64,000 bases of DNA from Paenibacillus sp. V4I3 (GTDB lineage Bacteria > Bacillota > Bacilli > Paenibacillales > NBRC-103111). Shown here piece by piece: positions 45,595-54,081 of the stretch; within the stretch, counting starts at the first letter, position 1; every line of letters begins with the position of its first letter. The notes beneath the pieces are model-generated. The model saw only the letters and a program-made list of their open reading frames with translations, did no database searches and was not told the DNA's origin. Both the position numbers and the translations under genes were made by a program. Location: the NCBI RefSeq assembly GCF_030817215.1, contig NZ_JAUSZA010000001.1, positions 388,501-452,500 of the forward strand. Reading direction: 5' to 3'.

Positions 45595-46172
45595 CTACCC
45601 CATACAAACGGTCAAAACCTTGATACTGTCGCGCAGCGCTCTGCTGTCTTTGTGCGTTTTGGTGAGCAGCATTCCACCCTGCAGAAGAGATACTATCGGG
45701 GTCGCCAGCTCCACTGGAGTTAACCCCTGCAGCAGCAGCTCGCCTCGTCTCTTACCTTCCTGTAAACAGGATTCCACCTCAGCCTCCAACTCACTGAAAA
45801 AGCGGCTTAACGGCTTACGCAGCTCCTCAGAGCTATCACTCAGCTCCAAGGCCAGATTACCGAAGAAGCAGCCTCTGCGGCATTCATGCGCCTCACAAAA
45901 GGCCAGCATGCGTTCAAACAAGGCCAGCAACACTGCTTCGGCGTTAATTGCGCATTACCCAAACTAGGCTCCATCACAGATTGCCGCATCTCCTGGACCT
46001 TGCGCTCAATAACTTTCAAACCTAGTTCATCTTCACTCTTAAAATGGTAGTAAAAATTGCTCTTGCATACTCCGCTGCTCGTCAATATATCTTCCAGACC
46101 CGTTCCTTGAAAACCATGATCGTGAAATAAATCCATGGCTGCTTCCATGATGCGGTCTTTGTTGCTAGCCAT
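45595..46172 (-). pseudogene. TetR/AcrR family regulator, frameshifted
   Basis: Two frames together make one protein of about 190 aa. The first, from Met 46172 (AGAGGTGG upstream), has the HTH (NKDRIMEAAMDLFHDHGF, SGVCKSNFYYHFKSEDEL). Near 45943 the homology moves by one base into the second frame (AVLLALFERMLAFCEAHECR... to the stop at 45595). The break is not in a homopolymer. Either a true mutation or a base error. It was probably an autoregulated repressor ahead of folE. Confidence 0.8.
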
Positions 46173-46210
46173 CGCTTGAGCCACCTCTGAATAGTACTGG
46201 TATGTCCTAC

Positions 46211-46255
46211 TTTGAGCTACACTCACATTAGGAGAGACTTTGAGCTGCACTCAAA
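46211..46255. promoter_or_regulatory. Paired palindromes upstream of the TetR gene
   Basis: TTTGAG-CTGCA-CTCAAA (46239-46255) is a perfect dyad with 5-base centre. TTTGAG-CTACA-CTCACA (46211-46227) is a near copy 28 bases away. Size and position fit operator sites of a TetR repressor. Confidence 0.6.
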
Positions 46256-46290
46256 GGTCCCTATATTAGGTCCCTACATTATAAATTAGG

Positions 46291-46340
46291 AAGGGCTCGT
46301 GCTGTCCACCGTTCGTACGGTTAAACAGCAAAGCCCTTTT
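46291..46340 (-). terminator. yneF terminator
   Basis: AAGGGCT...GCTGT pairs with ACAGC...AGCCCTT, an interrupted stem just beyond yneF. The T-run is weak. Confidence 0.5.
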
Positions 46341-46364
46341 GGGGGGTTATTCTAACCCTACGTC

Positions 46365-46574
46365 TTATTTCCACTTTTGGTTTTTCATCATTTGCTGTGC
46401 TTTATTTAGCTGCTGCTTATTCATGTTGTAGCCCATTTGCTTGGCCATTTTTTGCAGCATTTCCGGATTGTTCTGCATGGATTCCAGCTGTCTTTTTAAA
46501 TAGAATACGCCGATGAAGAACCCACCGACCAAGCCAACAATTAACGTGAGAATGGGAATCAGATAACTCCACAT
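46365..46574 (-). CDS. yneF: YneF family (UPF0154) membrane protein
   Basis: 69 aa. One N-terminal membrane helix (LIPILTLIVGLVGGFFIGVFY) and a Gln/Met-rich tail with NPEMLQKMAKQMGYNMNKQQLNKAQQ, the signature of YneF. GGGGGC precedes the ATG. Function unknown; widely kept in Bacillales. Confidence 0.9.
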   Translation of the reverse strand: MWSYLIPILTLIVGLVGGFFIGVFYLKRQLESMQNNPEMLQKMAKQMGYNMNKQQLNKAQQMMKNQKWK

Positions 46575-46661
46575 ATTTATGCCCCCTGCATGTACAAATT
46601 GGTATCGATTGCTTGCTTTATCATATCATTTCTGTTCATCTTTTTACAAATGACTACCCCT

Positions 46662-47696
46662 TTATGACAGAACCTGTTCGATGAAAATGGTCGTATGCTT
46701 GGCCAGATCAATTTCTTTGATATCCAGCGCCTTGTCCATCGCATCCTGCTTCACGATTCTAACAATTGGACGGCTTGGTAGTCCTCTATGCTGTCCGACC
46801 ACGACACCCGTTTCCCGATTGGACAAACGAACGGAAGCCCCCGTTGGATAGATCGAGACGATTTTCAGAAACTGGATCAAAACATCGCGATCAAGCTTGG
46901 TTTCCGCTAGCGCCATCATATGCTCGCAAGCCTCATGCGGCAGCATACGACGCCCTAAAGAGACATCAAAGAGCAGATTATCGTACATATTCGCAACGGC
47001 TGTAATTTTCGCATAAATATGAATATCTTCACTTATAAGTCCTCTTGGAACCCCTTGGCCGTTAAGCGTTTCATGATGCTGGAAGGCCACATGGGCAATG
47101 AGCAGGCTGAATTCACGCTTGTTCTTCAGAAGCTCGAAGCCGCGCCAAGTATGATGCTTCTTCATGTCGAGCGATTCATCATCGCAAACAAGCTCCACCT
47201 TACCCACATCATGCAGAAGCGCACCAATGGCGAGCTCCTTCAATTGGGTTCCATTGAATCCCATGTTAATCCCAATGAGCACGGCCATCATACAGACATT
47301 CGTTGCATGGACATACATCTCGTTATCCTGCGTACGAATATCCGTCAACTGCACGAGCACATCACGATTTTTCATGATCTCATCCAGCAGCGTGTTAATC
47401 GAAATACTCATAGCGCGCGAGTTAAATTCCTTACCCGACTTGATAGCAGCGAACGTTTGGCCCATTTGCTGCATAACGATACGTTTGGTTTCATCCGAAA
47501 GGATTTCCGGGATTTCTACATCCTCTAGGTTCGGGTCTTTGATGTAAATCATTGTGACTCCGATTCGGTTAAGCGTGTTAATCATAAACACCGTTAATTG
47601 CACATCTTCTGAGAGCAAAATAGCTCCATTGCTGGCAAATATCGTTCGGCCCAAAAATTGACCCGGCTCAACGGAATCCAAATGCACATATTTCAT
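46662..47696 (-). CDS. HD-GYP-type c-di-GMP phosphodiesterase-like protein
   Basis: 344 aa from Met 47696 (GGAG eight bases upstream). The C-terminal HD domain has ALLHDVGKVEL, HTWRGFELL and HHETLNGQGVPRGLI; the GYP triplet is GVP here, but the metal His and Asp residues remain. The N-terminal 110 residues are unrecognised. It probably hydrolyses c-di-GMP or a related nucleotide. Single gene. Confidence 0.82.
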   Translation of the reverse strand: MKYVHLDSVEPGQFLGRTIFASNGAILLSEDVQLTVFMINTLNRIGVTMIYIKDPNLEDVEIPEILSDETKRIVMQQMGQTFAAIKSGKEFNSRAMSISINTLLDEIMKNRDVLVQLTDIRTQDNEMYVHATNVCMMAVLIGINMGFNGTQLKELAIGALLHDVGKVELVCDDESLDMKKHHTWRGFELLKNKREFSLLIAHVAFQHHETLNGQGVPRGLISEDIHIYAKITAVANMYDNLLFDVSLGRRMLPHEACEHMMALAETKLDRDVLIQFLKIVSIYPTGASVRLSNRETGVVVGQHRGLPSRPIVRIVKQDAMDKALDIKEIDLAKHTTIFIEQVLS

Positions 47697-47724
47697 AGGA
47701 TTCACTCCATGTTTTATTTATTAG

Positions 47725-48137
47725 TTATAACCGTATTCGGCTTCGTTCCAAATCGAGCAAGAGTACTTTAATTGGAAGACCTCCGCCGTAGCCAACAAGA
47801 TTGCCACTAGCGCCAATGATGCGATGACAGGGGATAATGACTGGAATTGGATTTTTATTGTTAGCTCCACCAACCGCTCTAACGGCTTTCGGTGAACCTA
47901 TGGCTTCTGCAATATGTTTATAGGAAACTATTTCTCCATATGGAATAGAAAGCAGTGCTGTCCAGACTTGTTTCTGAAATTCAGTTCCCTGTAAATCCAG
48001 TTCACCCTCAAAGCTTAAACGTTCTCTTCTAAAATACTGCTCCAACTGCTGCACAACCGGTTCGAGCCGTGAGGCATTGGAGAATTAACCTCCGTATAGG
48101 AAAGGACGGTCGCAGCTTGTGTCTGTTGCTGTGTCAT
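47725..48137 (-). pseudogene. ogt: Methylated-DNA-protein cysteine methyltransferase with internal deletion
   Basis: The C-terminal half is intact: TEFQKQVWTALLSIPYGEI, GSPKAVRAVGGANNKNP and the methyl-accepting Cys in IPCHRIIGASG. The N-terminal half is not. From Met 48137, whose ATG overlaps the queG stop (ATGA), the frame reads ATVLSYTEVNSP, the normal Ogt opening, and then is out of frame with EPVVQQLEQYF, the normal middle. About 45 codons are missing at the junction. A GTG at 48054 could give a 109-aa protein of the catalytic domain alone. Activity is uncertain. Confidence 0.75.
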
Positions 48138-49339
48138 ATCTGCTCTTTCTCCCCCTTATCAGCTGTAGAATGGCTTATAACGTCGAATGCCTTCTCGATA
48201 TCCTGCAGAGCAGCGGGTTCCTGCTCGGCTGCTCTGGCTTTATCGAGAGCAGCCGCCGCGTCTTCGCCGCCAATCCGCCCTAGCGCCCACGCTGCCGCAG
48301 CCCTGATCTCAGGGCGCGGATCGGTCAGCAGCAGCTCTCTTAGGACGGGTACAGCTGTCCTGTCCTTGAAATTCCCGAGGGCGATAATCGCATTGCGCTG
48401 GATCGGCTTCTTGCCTCTCCAAGACGCTGCGATGCGCCCGTACTGTTCTTTGAAATCCTTGTTCGACATGGTCAGCAAGGGGATTAATAACGGCTTGACC
48501 TTTTCAGGGTCAGGCTCTAGCTCGGGATGATGCGTCCAGTTCATCCCCTTGTTCATCGGACAGACGATCTGGCAGGTGTCACAGCCGTAGAGGCGGTTGC
48601 CGATTTTGAGCTTAAACTCATCATCGACATAGCCTTTGGTCTGCGTGATGAAGGAGATGCAGCGGCTTGAATTCAGCTGCCCTGGTCCGACCAGCGCTCC
48701 CGTAGGACAAGCATCGATACAGATCGTGCAGTCCCCGCACTGATCCATAATAGATGTATCGGATGTAAACGGTATATTCGTGATCATTTCGCCCAAATAA
48801 ACCCATGATCCCCACTCGGGGGTGATGACGGCGCAATTTTTGCCAGTCCATCCGATCCCAGCCCGCTCGGCTACGGCCCGGTCGACCAGCGCACCGGTGT
48901 CGACCATGCTTTGTAGTCTTGCGTCAGGCACGCGCTGCGCGATGAAAGCCTCCAGCTTCGCGAGCCTATCGCGAAGCACATCGTGGTAATCGCTCCCCCA
49001 CGAGGAGCGTGAGATAATTCCCCGATAAGCTCCTGGCTCGGATCGGGGAGGGTTTGGAAGTTTCGACGGGTACGCAACAGCGATGGAAATGATCGACTGC
49101 GGCGTGTCGAAGCTTAAGCTTGGATGTACCCGCTTCTCGATATCCGGCTCTTCGAAGCCGGATTCAAACCCCTTCTCCCTATGTCGGAGAAGGATCTCTT
49201 TCAGTTCCATGAACGGTTCAGCTGACGTGAAGCCGATCTTATCAATACCGAGGGACGACGCGGCTTCCACGATCTCTTGTTGTAGCCTGCGCCAATCCGC
49301 ATCTGTTCCTGCTGCTATGGAAACCGCCAACCCTCTCAC
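48134..49339 (-). CDS. queG: Epoxyqueuosine reductase
   Basis: About 400 aa. The cobalamin domain is followed by two 4Fe-4S motifs (CGDCTICIDACPTGAL and CDTCQIVCPMN) and a C-terminal HEAT-like extension of about 90 residues. It performs the last step of queuosine synthesis in tRNA. The start is a GTG at 49339 or, three codons later, a TTG at 49330 with GAGAGG eight bases upstream. The stop overlaps the original ogt start. Confidence 0.94.
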   Translation of the reverse strand: MRGLAVSIAAGTDADWRRLQQEIVEAASSLGIDKIGFTSAEPFMELKEILLRHREKGFESGFEEPDIEKRVHPSLSFDTPQSIISIAVAYPSKLPNPPRSEPGAYRGIISRSSWGSDYHDVLRDRLAKLEAFIAQRVPDARLQSMVDTGALVDRAVAERAGIGWTGKNCAVITPEWGSWVYLGEMITNIPFTSDTSIMDQCGDCTICIDACPTGALVGPGQLNSSRCISFITQTKGYVDDEFKLKIGNRLYGCDTCQIVCPMNKGMNWTHHPELEPDPEKVKPLLIPLLTMSNKDFKEQYGRIAASWRGKKPIQRNAIIALGNFKDRTAVPVLRELLLTDPRPEIRAAAAWALGRIGGEDAAAALDKARAAEQEPAALQDIEKAFDVISHSTADKGEKEQI

Positions 49340-49366
49340 CTCTCTCTTCTTTCGCTTCCGTTACCT

Positions 49367-49966
49367 TTAAAGCTTCTTGGCCATCGCGAATGGCCACAGC
49401 ACATATTCGGCCCTTCCTTCGATCAGGCCGATAGGAACAGCCCCGAACCTGCGGCTGTCGCCACTTGCCGCCGCATGGCGGTTATCGCCCATCACGAAGA
49501 CGTGGCCTTGCCCGACGCGTGTCGGTCCAAAGTTTCCGTCCTCGATGAGCGTGTCTGTATATGGCTCCTCAATCTTGTCGCCGTTTATATAAAGAAAACC
49601 GGCTCGGCCCTGCACCTCGTCGCCTGCAATCGCGACAATCCTTTTAACCAAAAAAGGATGCGTCACAGTAACAAACTCCTCAGACTCTTTGAGAATGACA
49701 ATCTCTCCGCGTTTGGGTGCTTTCAAATACGTAATAGCTTTGTTCACGAACAACCAATCCCCCTCTTGCAAGGTGGGCTGCATCGAGTGACCTCGAACCG
49801 TGGAGAGATTGAATCCGAATTGGTGTACAAGGATCACGACAAGAAGAGCTACAAGAATGGATTTCGTCCAATCCCATAGCTCATGGGTTAGGCTTCTAGC
49901 CTCATTATAGTTCTTAGGCTGAGAAGCTGCCTTATTCGATTCACTGCGTCCTACAAAGAAGCTCAT
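49367..49966 (-). CDS. lepB: Signal peptidase I
   Basis: 199 aa, type-I membrane topology with one N-terminal helix (SILVALLVVILVHQFGF). The catalytic Ser is in VRGHSMQPTL and the Lys in PFLVKRIVAIAGDEV; GDNRHAAASGDSR is box E. It cleaves exported preproteins on the outer face. The ATG directly follows the ntdP stop, so they are coupled. Confidence 0.95.
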   Translation of the reverse strand: MSFFVGRSESNKAASQPKNYNEARSLTHELWDWTKSILVALLVVILVHQFGFNLSTVRGHSMQPTLQEGDWLFVNKAITYLKAPKRGEIVILKESEEFVTVTHPFLVKRIVAIAGDEVQGRAGFLYINGDKIEEPYTDTLIEDGNFGPTRVGQGHVFVMGDNRHAAASGDSRRFGAVPIGLIEGRAEYVLWPFAMAKKL

Positions 49967-50521
49967 TTATGCTCCTCCGTTCTTATACTTTTCCCACTGC
50001 TCGTAATAATTCATAACCATATCATCTTGAAACGGCGGCTTGTCCGCGTTCACCAGCGCGAGTAAAGCTGCAAGACCTTCCTTCACCTTCGTTTCCACAA
50101 GAGAAGAATAGTGATAATTCAGTTTATGGCGTTCATATTCATCTTGATCCACGATATGCACGGAACGATCCGGCATCCGAATAACATCAAGGTCGTAGTC
50201 AATATAAGTCAGTACTTGCTGGGTCACATACAGTGGAGATGCAACATTGCAGTAGTATCTAACACCTGTTTCTTCTATAAGCGCAACAATATTAAACCAC
50301 ATTTTAGGAATAAAAAAAGATACCCCTGGAATGCGGCTAACCCACTCCTTGCCGTCAGCTTCCTGAATCTTGGTCTGGCTGTTAATAAACACCATCATTT
50401 CTTGCTGCTGATGATCGGCATGAAGGATGTGATGCGGTACTCGCCAATTCGTCAGCCACATCCGGTGAAGATGTCCATCATGTTTGAAGCTTTTTATCAC
50501 ATACGGCGCGAAGTTATCCAT
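49967..50521 (-). CDS. ntdP: Nucleoside tri-/diphosphate phosphatase-like DUF402 protein
   Basis: 184 aa from Met 50521 (GAGGAG eight bases upstream). The DUF402 fold is shown by IPGVSFFIPKMWFNIVALIEETGVRYYCNVASP and TYIDYDLDVIRMPDRSVHIVDQDEYERHK, which hold the Asp/Glu metal site. Homologues (NtdP/YgaC) hydrolyse nucleoside di- and triphosphates. First gene of an operon with lepB, queG and ogt. Confidence 0.85.
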   Translation of the reverse strand: MDNFAPYVIKSFKHDGHLHRMWLTNWRVPHHILHADHQQQEMMVFINSQTKIQEADGKEWVSRIPGVSFFIPKMWFNIVALIEETGVRYYCNVASPLYVTQQVLTYIDYDLDVIRMPDRSVHIVDQDEYERHKLNYHYSSLVETKVKEGLAALLALVNADKPPFQDDMVMNYYEQWEKYKNGGA

Positions 50522-50570
50522 GTCCAAAGCTCCTCTATTCATAGCTGCCGAAAAGTTCCCCTATTATATA

Positions 50571-50617
50571 GAAAAGCATATCTGACCCCCAATTGCAATG
50601 GCGGCACAGATATGCTT
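50571..50617 (-). terminator. Terminator of the GNAT gene
   Basis: AGCATATCTG pairs with CAGATATGCT; on the minus strand TTTTCTAT follows. Confidence 0.8.
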
Positions 50618-50662
50618 CCCTCGTTCCAAATCTATTCATTTCATGGACATCCGAACGATCAG

Positions 50663-51094
50663 TTAAACACTGACTTTCTTCACAATGCTGAGACGATGTG
50701 CGGTACGGGAAAAGTCCGATGTGCTGTAACCAGCAGACTCGTACACAGGCAGCACCATTTCATTATGGACATCCACCGTTACCATAATCTTCTTCACGTT
50801 CCGATGAAGGAACCTTTGCTTCATTGCTTCGATCAAAGCTTTACCGATACCTTTGCGTTGATACTCTGTTGCAACTGCGATCCGATAATAGTAGCCATTG
50901 TTGTTATCAATCGTACCGATAATCATGCCTACAACTTGCTCTTCTTCTTGAGCGATTAAAACAAGCTCTGTATCCCATGATAGTTGACGTGCAAAAGCTT
51001 CAATCGTTTCCTCATAGCAGGTTTCCGATAAAACATCCTGCAGAAGTGTCTTCACCGAAGAGGTATCACCAAGCTGAAATGAACGAACGTGCAT
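50663..51094 (-). CDS. GNAT family N-acetyltransferase
   Basis: 143 aa from Met 51094 (GGGAGAG six bases upstream). The acetyl-CoA motif A is YYRIAVATEYQRKGIGKALIEAM, with strand 4 (EEEQVVGMIIGTID) before it. Substrate not predictable. It diverges from the small-protein gene over a region with two cre sites. Confidence 0.9.
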   Translation of the reverse strand: MHVRSFQLGDTSSVKTLLQDVLSETCYEETIEAFARQLSWDTELVLIAQEEEQVVGMIIGTIDNNNGYYYRIAVATEYQRKGIGKALIEAMKQRFLHRNVKKIMVTVDVHNEMVLPVYESAGYSTSDFSRTAHRLSIVKKVSV

Positions 51095-51230
51095 ACGGTT
51101 CTCTCCCAATTCCACTTTTATTTGTTAGGAATAATTTTTTGGTAAAGTAGTAAATACGACAAAAAAGTGCGGAATCCTGCTAAAAATGTGTCAAAATTCA
51201 CAAAAAACTTAGTTTTTTTCGGTTTTCCTC

Positions 51231-51260
51231 TTGAAAGCGCTTAAATGCAAGCGTTTTCAT
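51231..51260. promoter_or_regulatory. Two overlapping CcpA cre sites
   Basis: ATGCAAGCGTTTTCAT (51245-51260) matches the cre consensus WTGNAARCGNWWWCAW at every position. TTGAAAGCGCTTAAAT (51231-51246) has one mismatch. They lie between the divergent GNAT gene and the 68-aa gene. Confidence 0.65.
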
Positions 51261-51376
51261 CAAATTGTTTCAATTATTTTGCTTTTATTTTGTTCCAACA
51301 TATATCACCTCATGTATAAAAATCGGGATAACGTCGGATTTTAAAGAAGGATGTGCAAAGAATGGGAGGTGAATCC

Positions 51377-51583
51377 ATGTCAAACAAAGATGATTCCGCG
51401 GCGTCATACCCACGAAATATACGTGATTTCCAGGAGTTAAGCTCTATGAAGCCTAGTGAATGGACGGAGATCGAACTCCAATATAATCACAGAGCAATGA
51501 GTGATTTATCCCCTTGGCTCAATGAACAAGGAACCCATATCCACAGTCAAATCATCCAGGAAATTGAACGTCGCGGCGTCTGA
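51377..51583 (+). CDS. Small soluble hypothetical protein, 68 aa
   Basis: Met 51377 follows GGGAGGTG by five bases. Residues include NIRDFQELSSMKPSEWTEIE and HIHSQIIQEIERRGV, which look like a compact helical protein. Not recognised. It is 85 bases upstream of sodA, which has its own promoter. Confidence 0.7.
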   Translation: MSNKDDSAASYPRNIRDFQELSSMKPSEWTEIELQYNHRAMSDLSPWLNEQGTHIHSQIIQEIERRGV

Positions 51584-51600
51584 CTTAGTAAACATACATG

Positions 51601-51629
51601 TTGCTTTATTATCGAAATTCCTTCATAAT
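51601..51629 (+). promoter_or_regulatory. Sigma-A promoter of sodA
   Basis: TTGCTT, 17 bases, CATAAT, ending about 40 bases before the sodA start codon. AGGAGG precedes the ATG. Confidence 0.5.
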
Positions 51630-51667
51630 GAAGTTGAAACTACATAATTTTAGGAGGTATTTATACA

Positions 51668-52279
51668 ATGGCACATCAATTACCAGCTCTTCCGTACGCG
51701 AACAACGCACTTGAGCCACACATCGATGCCAAAACGATGGAAATTCACCACGATCGTCACCATAACGCCTATGTAACCAACCTGAATGCAGCTCTGGACA
51801 AACACCCTGCTCTGCATGACAAATCCTTAAACGACCTGATCGCTGACCTGAACAGCCTTCCTGAAGATATCCGTACTGCTGTTCGCAACAATGGTGGCGG
51901 ACACGCGAACCACTCCCTGTTCTGGGAAACAATCGGACCAGAAGCTGGCGGAGCACCTACTGGCGCATTAGCAGCAGCTATCGAGAGCGAGCTTGGCGGC
52001 TTTGACAAGTTCAAAGCAGACTTCGCAGCAGCAGCTACAACACGTTTTGGCTCCGGCTGGGCTTTCCTAGCTGTTGACAAAGCTGGCAAATTGAAAGTGT
52101 ACAGCTTGCCTAACCAAGACAGCCCGATCATGGAAGGCGAAACGCCGGTTCTTGGTCTTGATGTGTGGGAGCATGCTTACTACCTGAACTACCAAAACAA
52201 ACGCCCTGATTACATCGCGGCTTTCTGGAACGTTGTGAACTGGAACGAAGTTGGCAAACGTTACGACGCTGCGAAGTAA
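51668..52279 (+). CDS. sodA: Superoxide dismutase, Mn/Fe family
   Basis: 203 aa. Metal ligands: His in [12 protein letters not shown], His in [11 protein letters not shown], and Asp/His in [30 protein letters not shown] and FGSGWAFL favour the Mn-type as in Bacillus SodA. TAGGAGG precedes the ATG. Highly biased codon use. Confidence 0.96.
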   Translation: MAHQLPALPYANNALEPHIDAKTMEIHHDRHHNAYVTNLNAALDKHPALHDKSLNDLIADLNSLPEDIRTAVRNNGGGHANHSLFWETIGPEAGGAPTGALAAAIESELGGFDKFKADFAAAATTRFGSGWAFLAVDKAGKLKVYSLPNQDSPIMEGETPVLGLDVWEHAYYLNYQNKRPDYIAAFWNVVNWNEVGKRYDAAK

Positions 52280-52294
52280 TCTCTGTGCATAGTG

Positions 52295-52322
52295 AAAGCG
52301 ACCCCGCGGGGTCGCTTTTTTT
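52295..52322 (+). terminator. sodA terminator
   Basis: AAAGCGACCCC and GGGGTCGCTTT form a perfect GC-rich stem with a T-run. Confidence 0.92.
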
Positions 52323-52415
52323 GCATGATACGGAACACTATTAGCATAGAGTGGCCGTCATGAGTTATGGAGTTCATAGAACAAACTGGATCTCATAAGC
52401 TGTGTGGTATCTGAA

Positions 52416-52440
52416 TTTCATTGGATAAAATCCAATGAAA
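52416..52440. repeat. Perfect small palindrome
   Basis: TTTCATTGGAT and ATCCAATGAAA are 11-base perfect arms around AAA. The element ends 46 bases beyond the LysE gene. There is no T-run on the plus strand. The core ATCCAATGAAA also occurs near 14206 with weaker pairing. Confidence 0.7.
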
Positions 52441-52486
52441 CACCTATTCAGACTTTAAATATCCTACTTTCATTAGCAAAAGAGGT

Positions 52487-53122
52487 TTATTGAGGAGCCT
52501 TGGTTTGAAGCAGCTTTAATCCCATTCCAATAAAAATAATGCCCGTTATTTTGTTTAAAACCGTGCCAATCTTTGCGCATCCTCTTACTTTTTTGGTGAT
52601 GTGCGAAGAAAAATAGGCAATAAAGAGACACCATAGCAATCCAGTGAACGTAAATGTAAGCCCTAGAATGATAAATGGGATAGGACCAGAAGCCTTTTTG
52701 TCAATAAATTGCGGGAGAAAGGCAATGAAAAATAAAGAAACTTTTGGATTTGTTAGACTGGTCAAAAGCCCTTGTGTAAATATTTTGCGTATACTTTGTT
52801 TATTAGATTCAGAAGCAGCACTAAAGTTTACATTTGATTTATCAAGTAACATTCGAATTCCAAGATAAACTAAATAGATGACTCCAACTATTTTTATGAT
52901 ATTGAATAGGAGAAGTGACTTTGTCAGTATGATTGACAAACCAAAAGCAACTAGTAAGGTATGGATTAAAGAGCCACTAATAATGCCATAAACCGAATAA
53001 ATACCCGCATTTCTCCCCTGGGAAATACTTCTTCCCACAATATACATGGTGTCTGCACCAGGCATAAGATTCAGCAGAATTCCAGTTAGCAAAAATACCT
53101 CATAATTAATGATTCCATACAT
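52487..53122 (-). CDS. LysE/RhtB family exporter
   Basis: 211 aa with about six hydrophobic helices. LNLMPGADTMYIVGRSISQGRNAGIYSVYGIISG is the family signature and FTQGLLTSLTNPKVSLFFIAFLPQFI is the conserved middle. It exports amino acids or similar small solutes. GGGGGTG lies before the ATG. The gene is AT-rich relative to its neighbours, which could reflect transfer. Confidence 0.9.
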   Translation of the reverse strand: MYGIINYEVFLLTGILLNLMPGADTMYIVGRSISQGRNAGIYSVYGIISGSLIHTLLVAFGLSIILTKSLLLFNIIKIVGVIYLVYLGIRMLLDKSNVNFSAASESNKQSIRKIFTQGLLTSLTNPKVSLFFIAFLPQFIDKKASGPIPFIILGLTFTFTGLLWCLFIAYFSSHITKKVRGCAKIGTVLNKITGIIFIGMGLKLLQTKAPQ

Positions 53123-53200
53123 AGAGACACCCCCCATTTTTTTACGATTTTATCACATTAAAGCAAGTTATATATAGAAAGATTATTTTTTCATACCACT

Positions 53201-53347
53201 ATGGACGATTTTATTGAATCCTTTATACAAAAGACCATCCCCGCACATCACGCGCTGGAAGTTCTTTACGCAAACACTGGAAAGCTGTACGATATAGACA
53301 TGGTCAAGCTGTGGCGAACAGCTGGTCGTTTAATATGGCCGAAATGA
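53201..53347 (+). CDS. Possible 48-aa small protein ahead of the Crp gene
   Basis: ATG 53201 to TGA 53347 encodes a plausible helical sequence (MDDFIESFIQKTIPAHHALE, ending RTAGRLIWPK). There is no good ribosome site upstream. The stop lies 12 bases before the GTG start of the Crp-family gene, so it could be a leader or the remains of a larger gene. Not recognised. Confidence 0.3.
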   Translation: MDDFIESFIQKTIPAHHALEVLYANTGKLYDIDMVKLWRTAGRLIWPK

Positions 53348-53359
53348 GATGAATGCCCG

Positions 53360-54043
53360 GTGAAAACAATCGTTTCTTTACTCCAAAATGTCCCCTTATT
53401 TCAAGAACTTTCGGAAGAAGATTTACAGGCAATTGCCCCTTTATTCACAGAAAAAAAAGCAAAAAAGGGCGGAATTCTTTTTCTCGAGGGTGATACAGGA
53501 GAAGAATTATTTCTTATTAAATCAGGTGTCGTGAAAATATATCGCTTGGATGAAGCCAAGGAAATTATTTTAGCTTTGTTTCGTGATGGGGATTTCTTTG
53601 GAGAAATGTCCTTGATAGGCAGCGGTCATACTCGGTCAGCAACCGCCGAAACGATGGAGACTTGTACTCTTTATATTCTTAAACGTACGGTATTCGCTCA
53701 GTTCATGGAGAAGAGCCCTAAGCTATGCTTAAAGCTCCTAGAAACCACGATGGGACGACTGCGTCGGGCTAATGATCAAATTTACGATCTTACGTTCTTA
53801 GGGGTTCGCTCCCGTATCATGAAGACCATTATCCGTTTATCCGAGCAGCATGGTGTACCTACACCGGAAGGTCTTCTGATTAATGTAAAACTTACACATC
53901 AGCAGCTAGCTAATATGGTTGGCACTGTGCGAGAGTCTGTAACCAAGGTGCTGCAGGAGCTCCTCGATGATGAACTTATACAGATTGATAAAAAGTTAAT
54001 CACATTAAGAAATGTGGATGCCATTAAGGGTGAAATTCGATAA
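53360..54043 (+). CDS. Crp/Fnr family transcriptional regulator
   Basis: 227 aa. The cyclic-nucleotide-fold sensor (FFGEMSLIGSGHTRSATAETMETC) and C-terminal winged helix (KLTHQQLANMVGTVRESVTKVLQELLDD) are intact. There is no cysteine cluster for an Fe-S sensor. The start is a GTG with a weak ribosome site; ATG codons just upstream are out of frame. Effector unknown. Confidence 0.88.
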   Translation: MKTIVSLLQNVPLFQELSEEDLQAIAPLFTEKKAKKGGILFLEGDTGEELFLIKSGVVKIYRLDEAKEIILALFRDGDFFGEMSLIGSGHTRSATAETMETCTLYILKRTVFAQFMEKSPKLCLKLLETTMGRLRRANDQIYDLTFLGVRSRIMKTIIRLSEQHGVPTPEGLLINVKLTHQQLANMVGTVRESVTKVLQELLDDELIQIDKKLITLRNVDAIKGEIR

Positions 54044-54081
54044 AAAAAGAGAAAACGGAGGAAGTTACTCCTCGTTTCTCT
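54042..54081. terminator. Bidirectional terminator overlapping the mutY 3' end
   Basis: GAGAAACGAGGAG pairs with CTCCGTTTTCTC, with a T-run on the minus strand and an A-run on plus. It overlaps the last codons of mutY. Confidence 0.75.
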
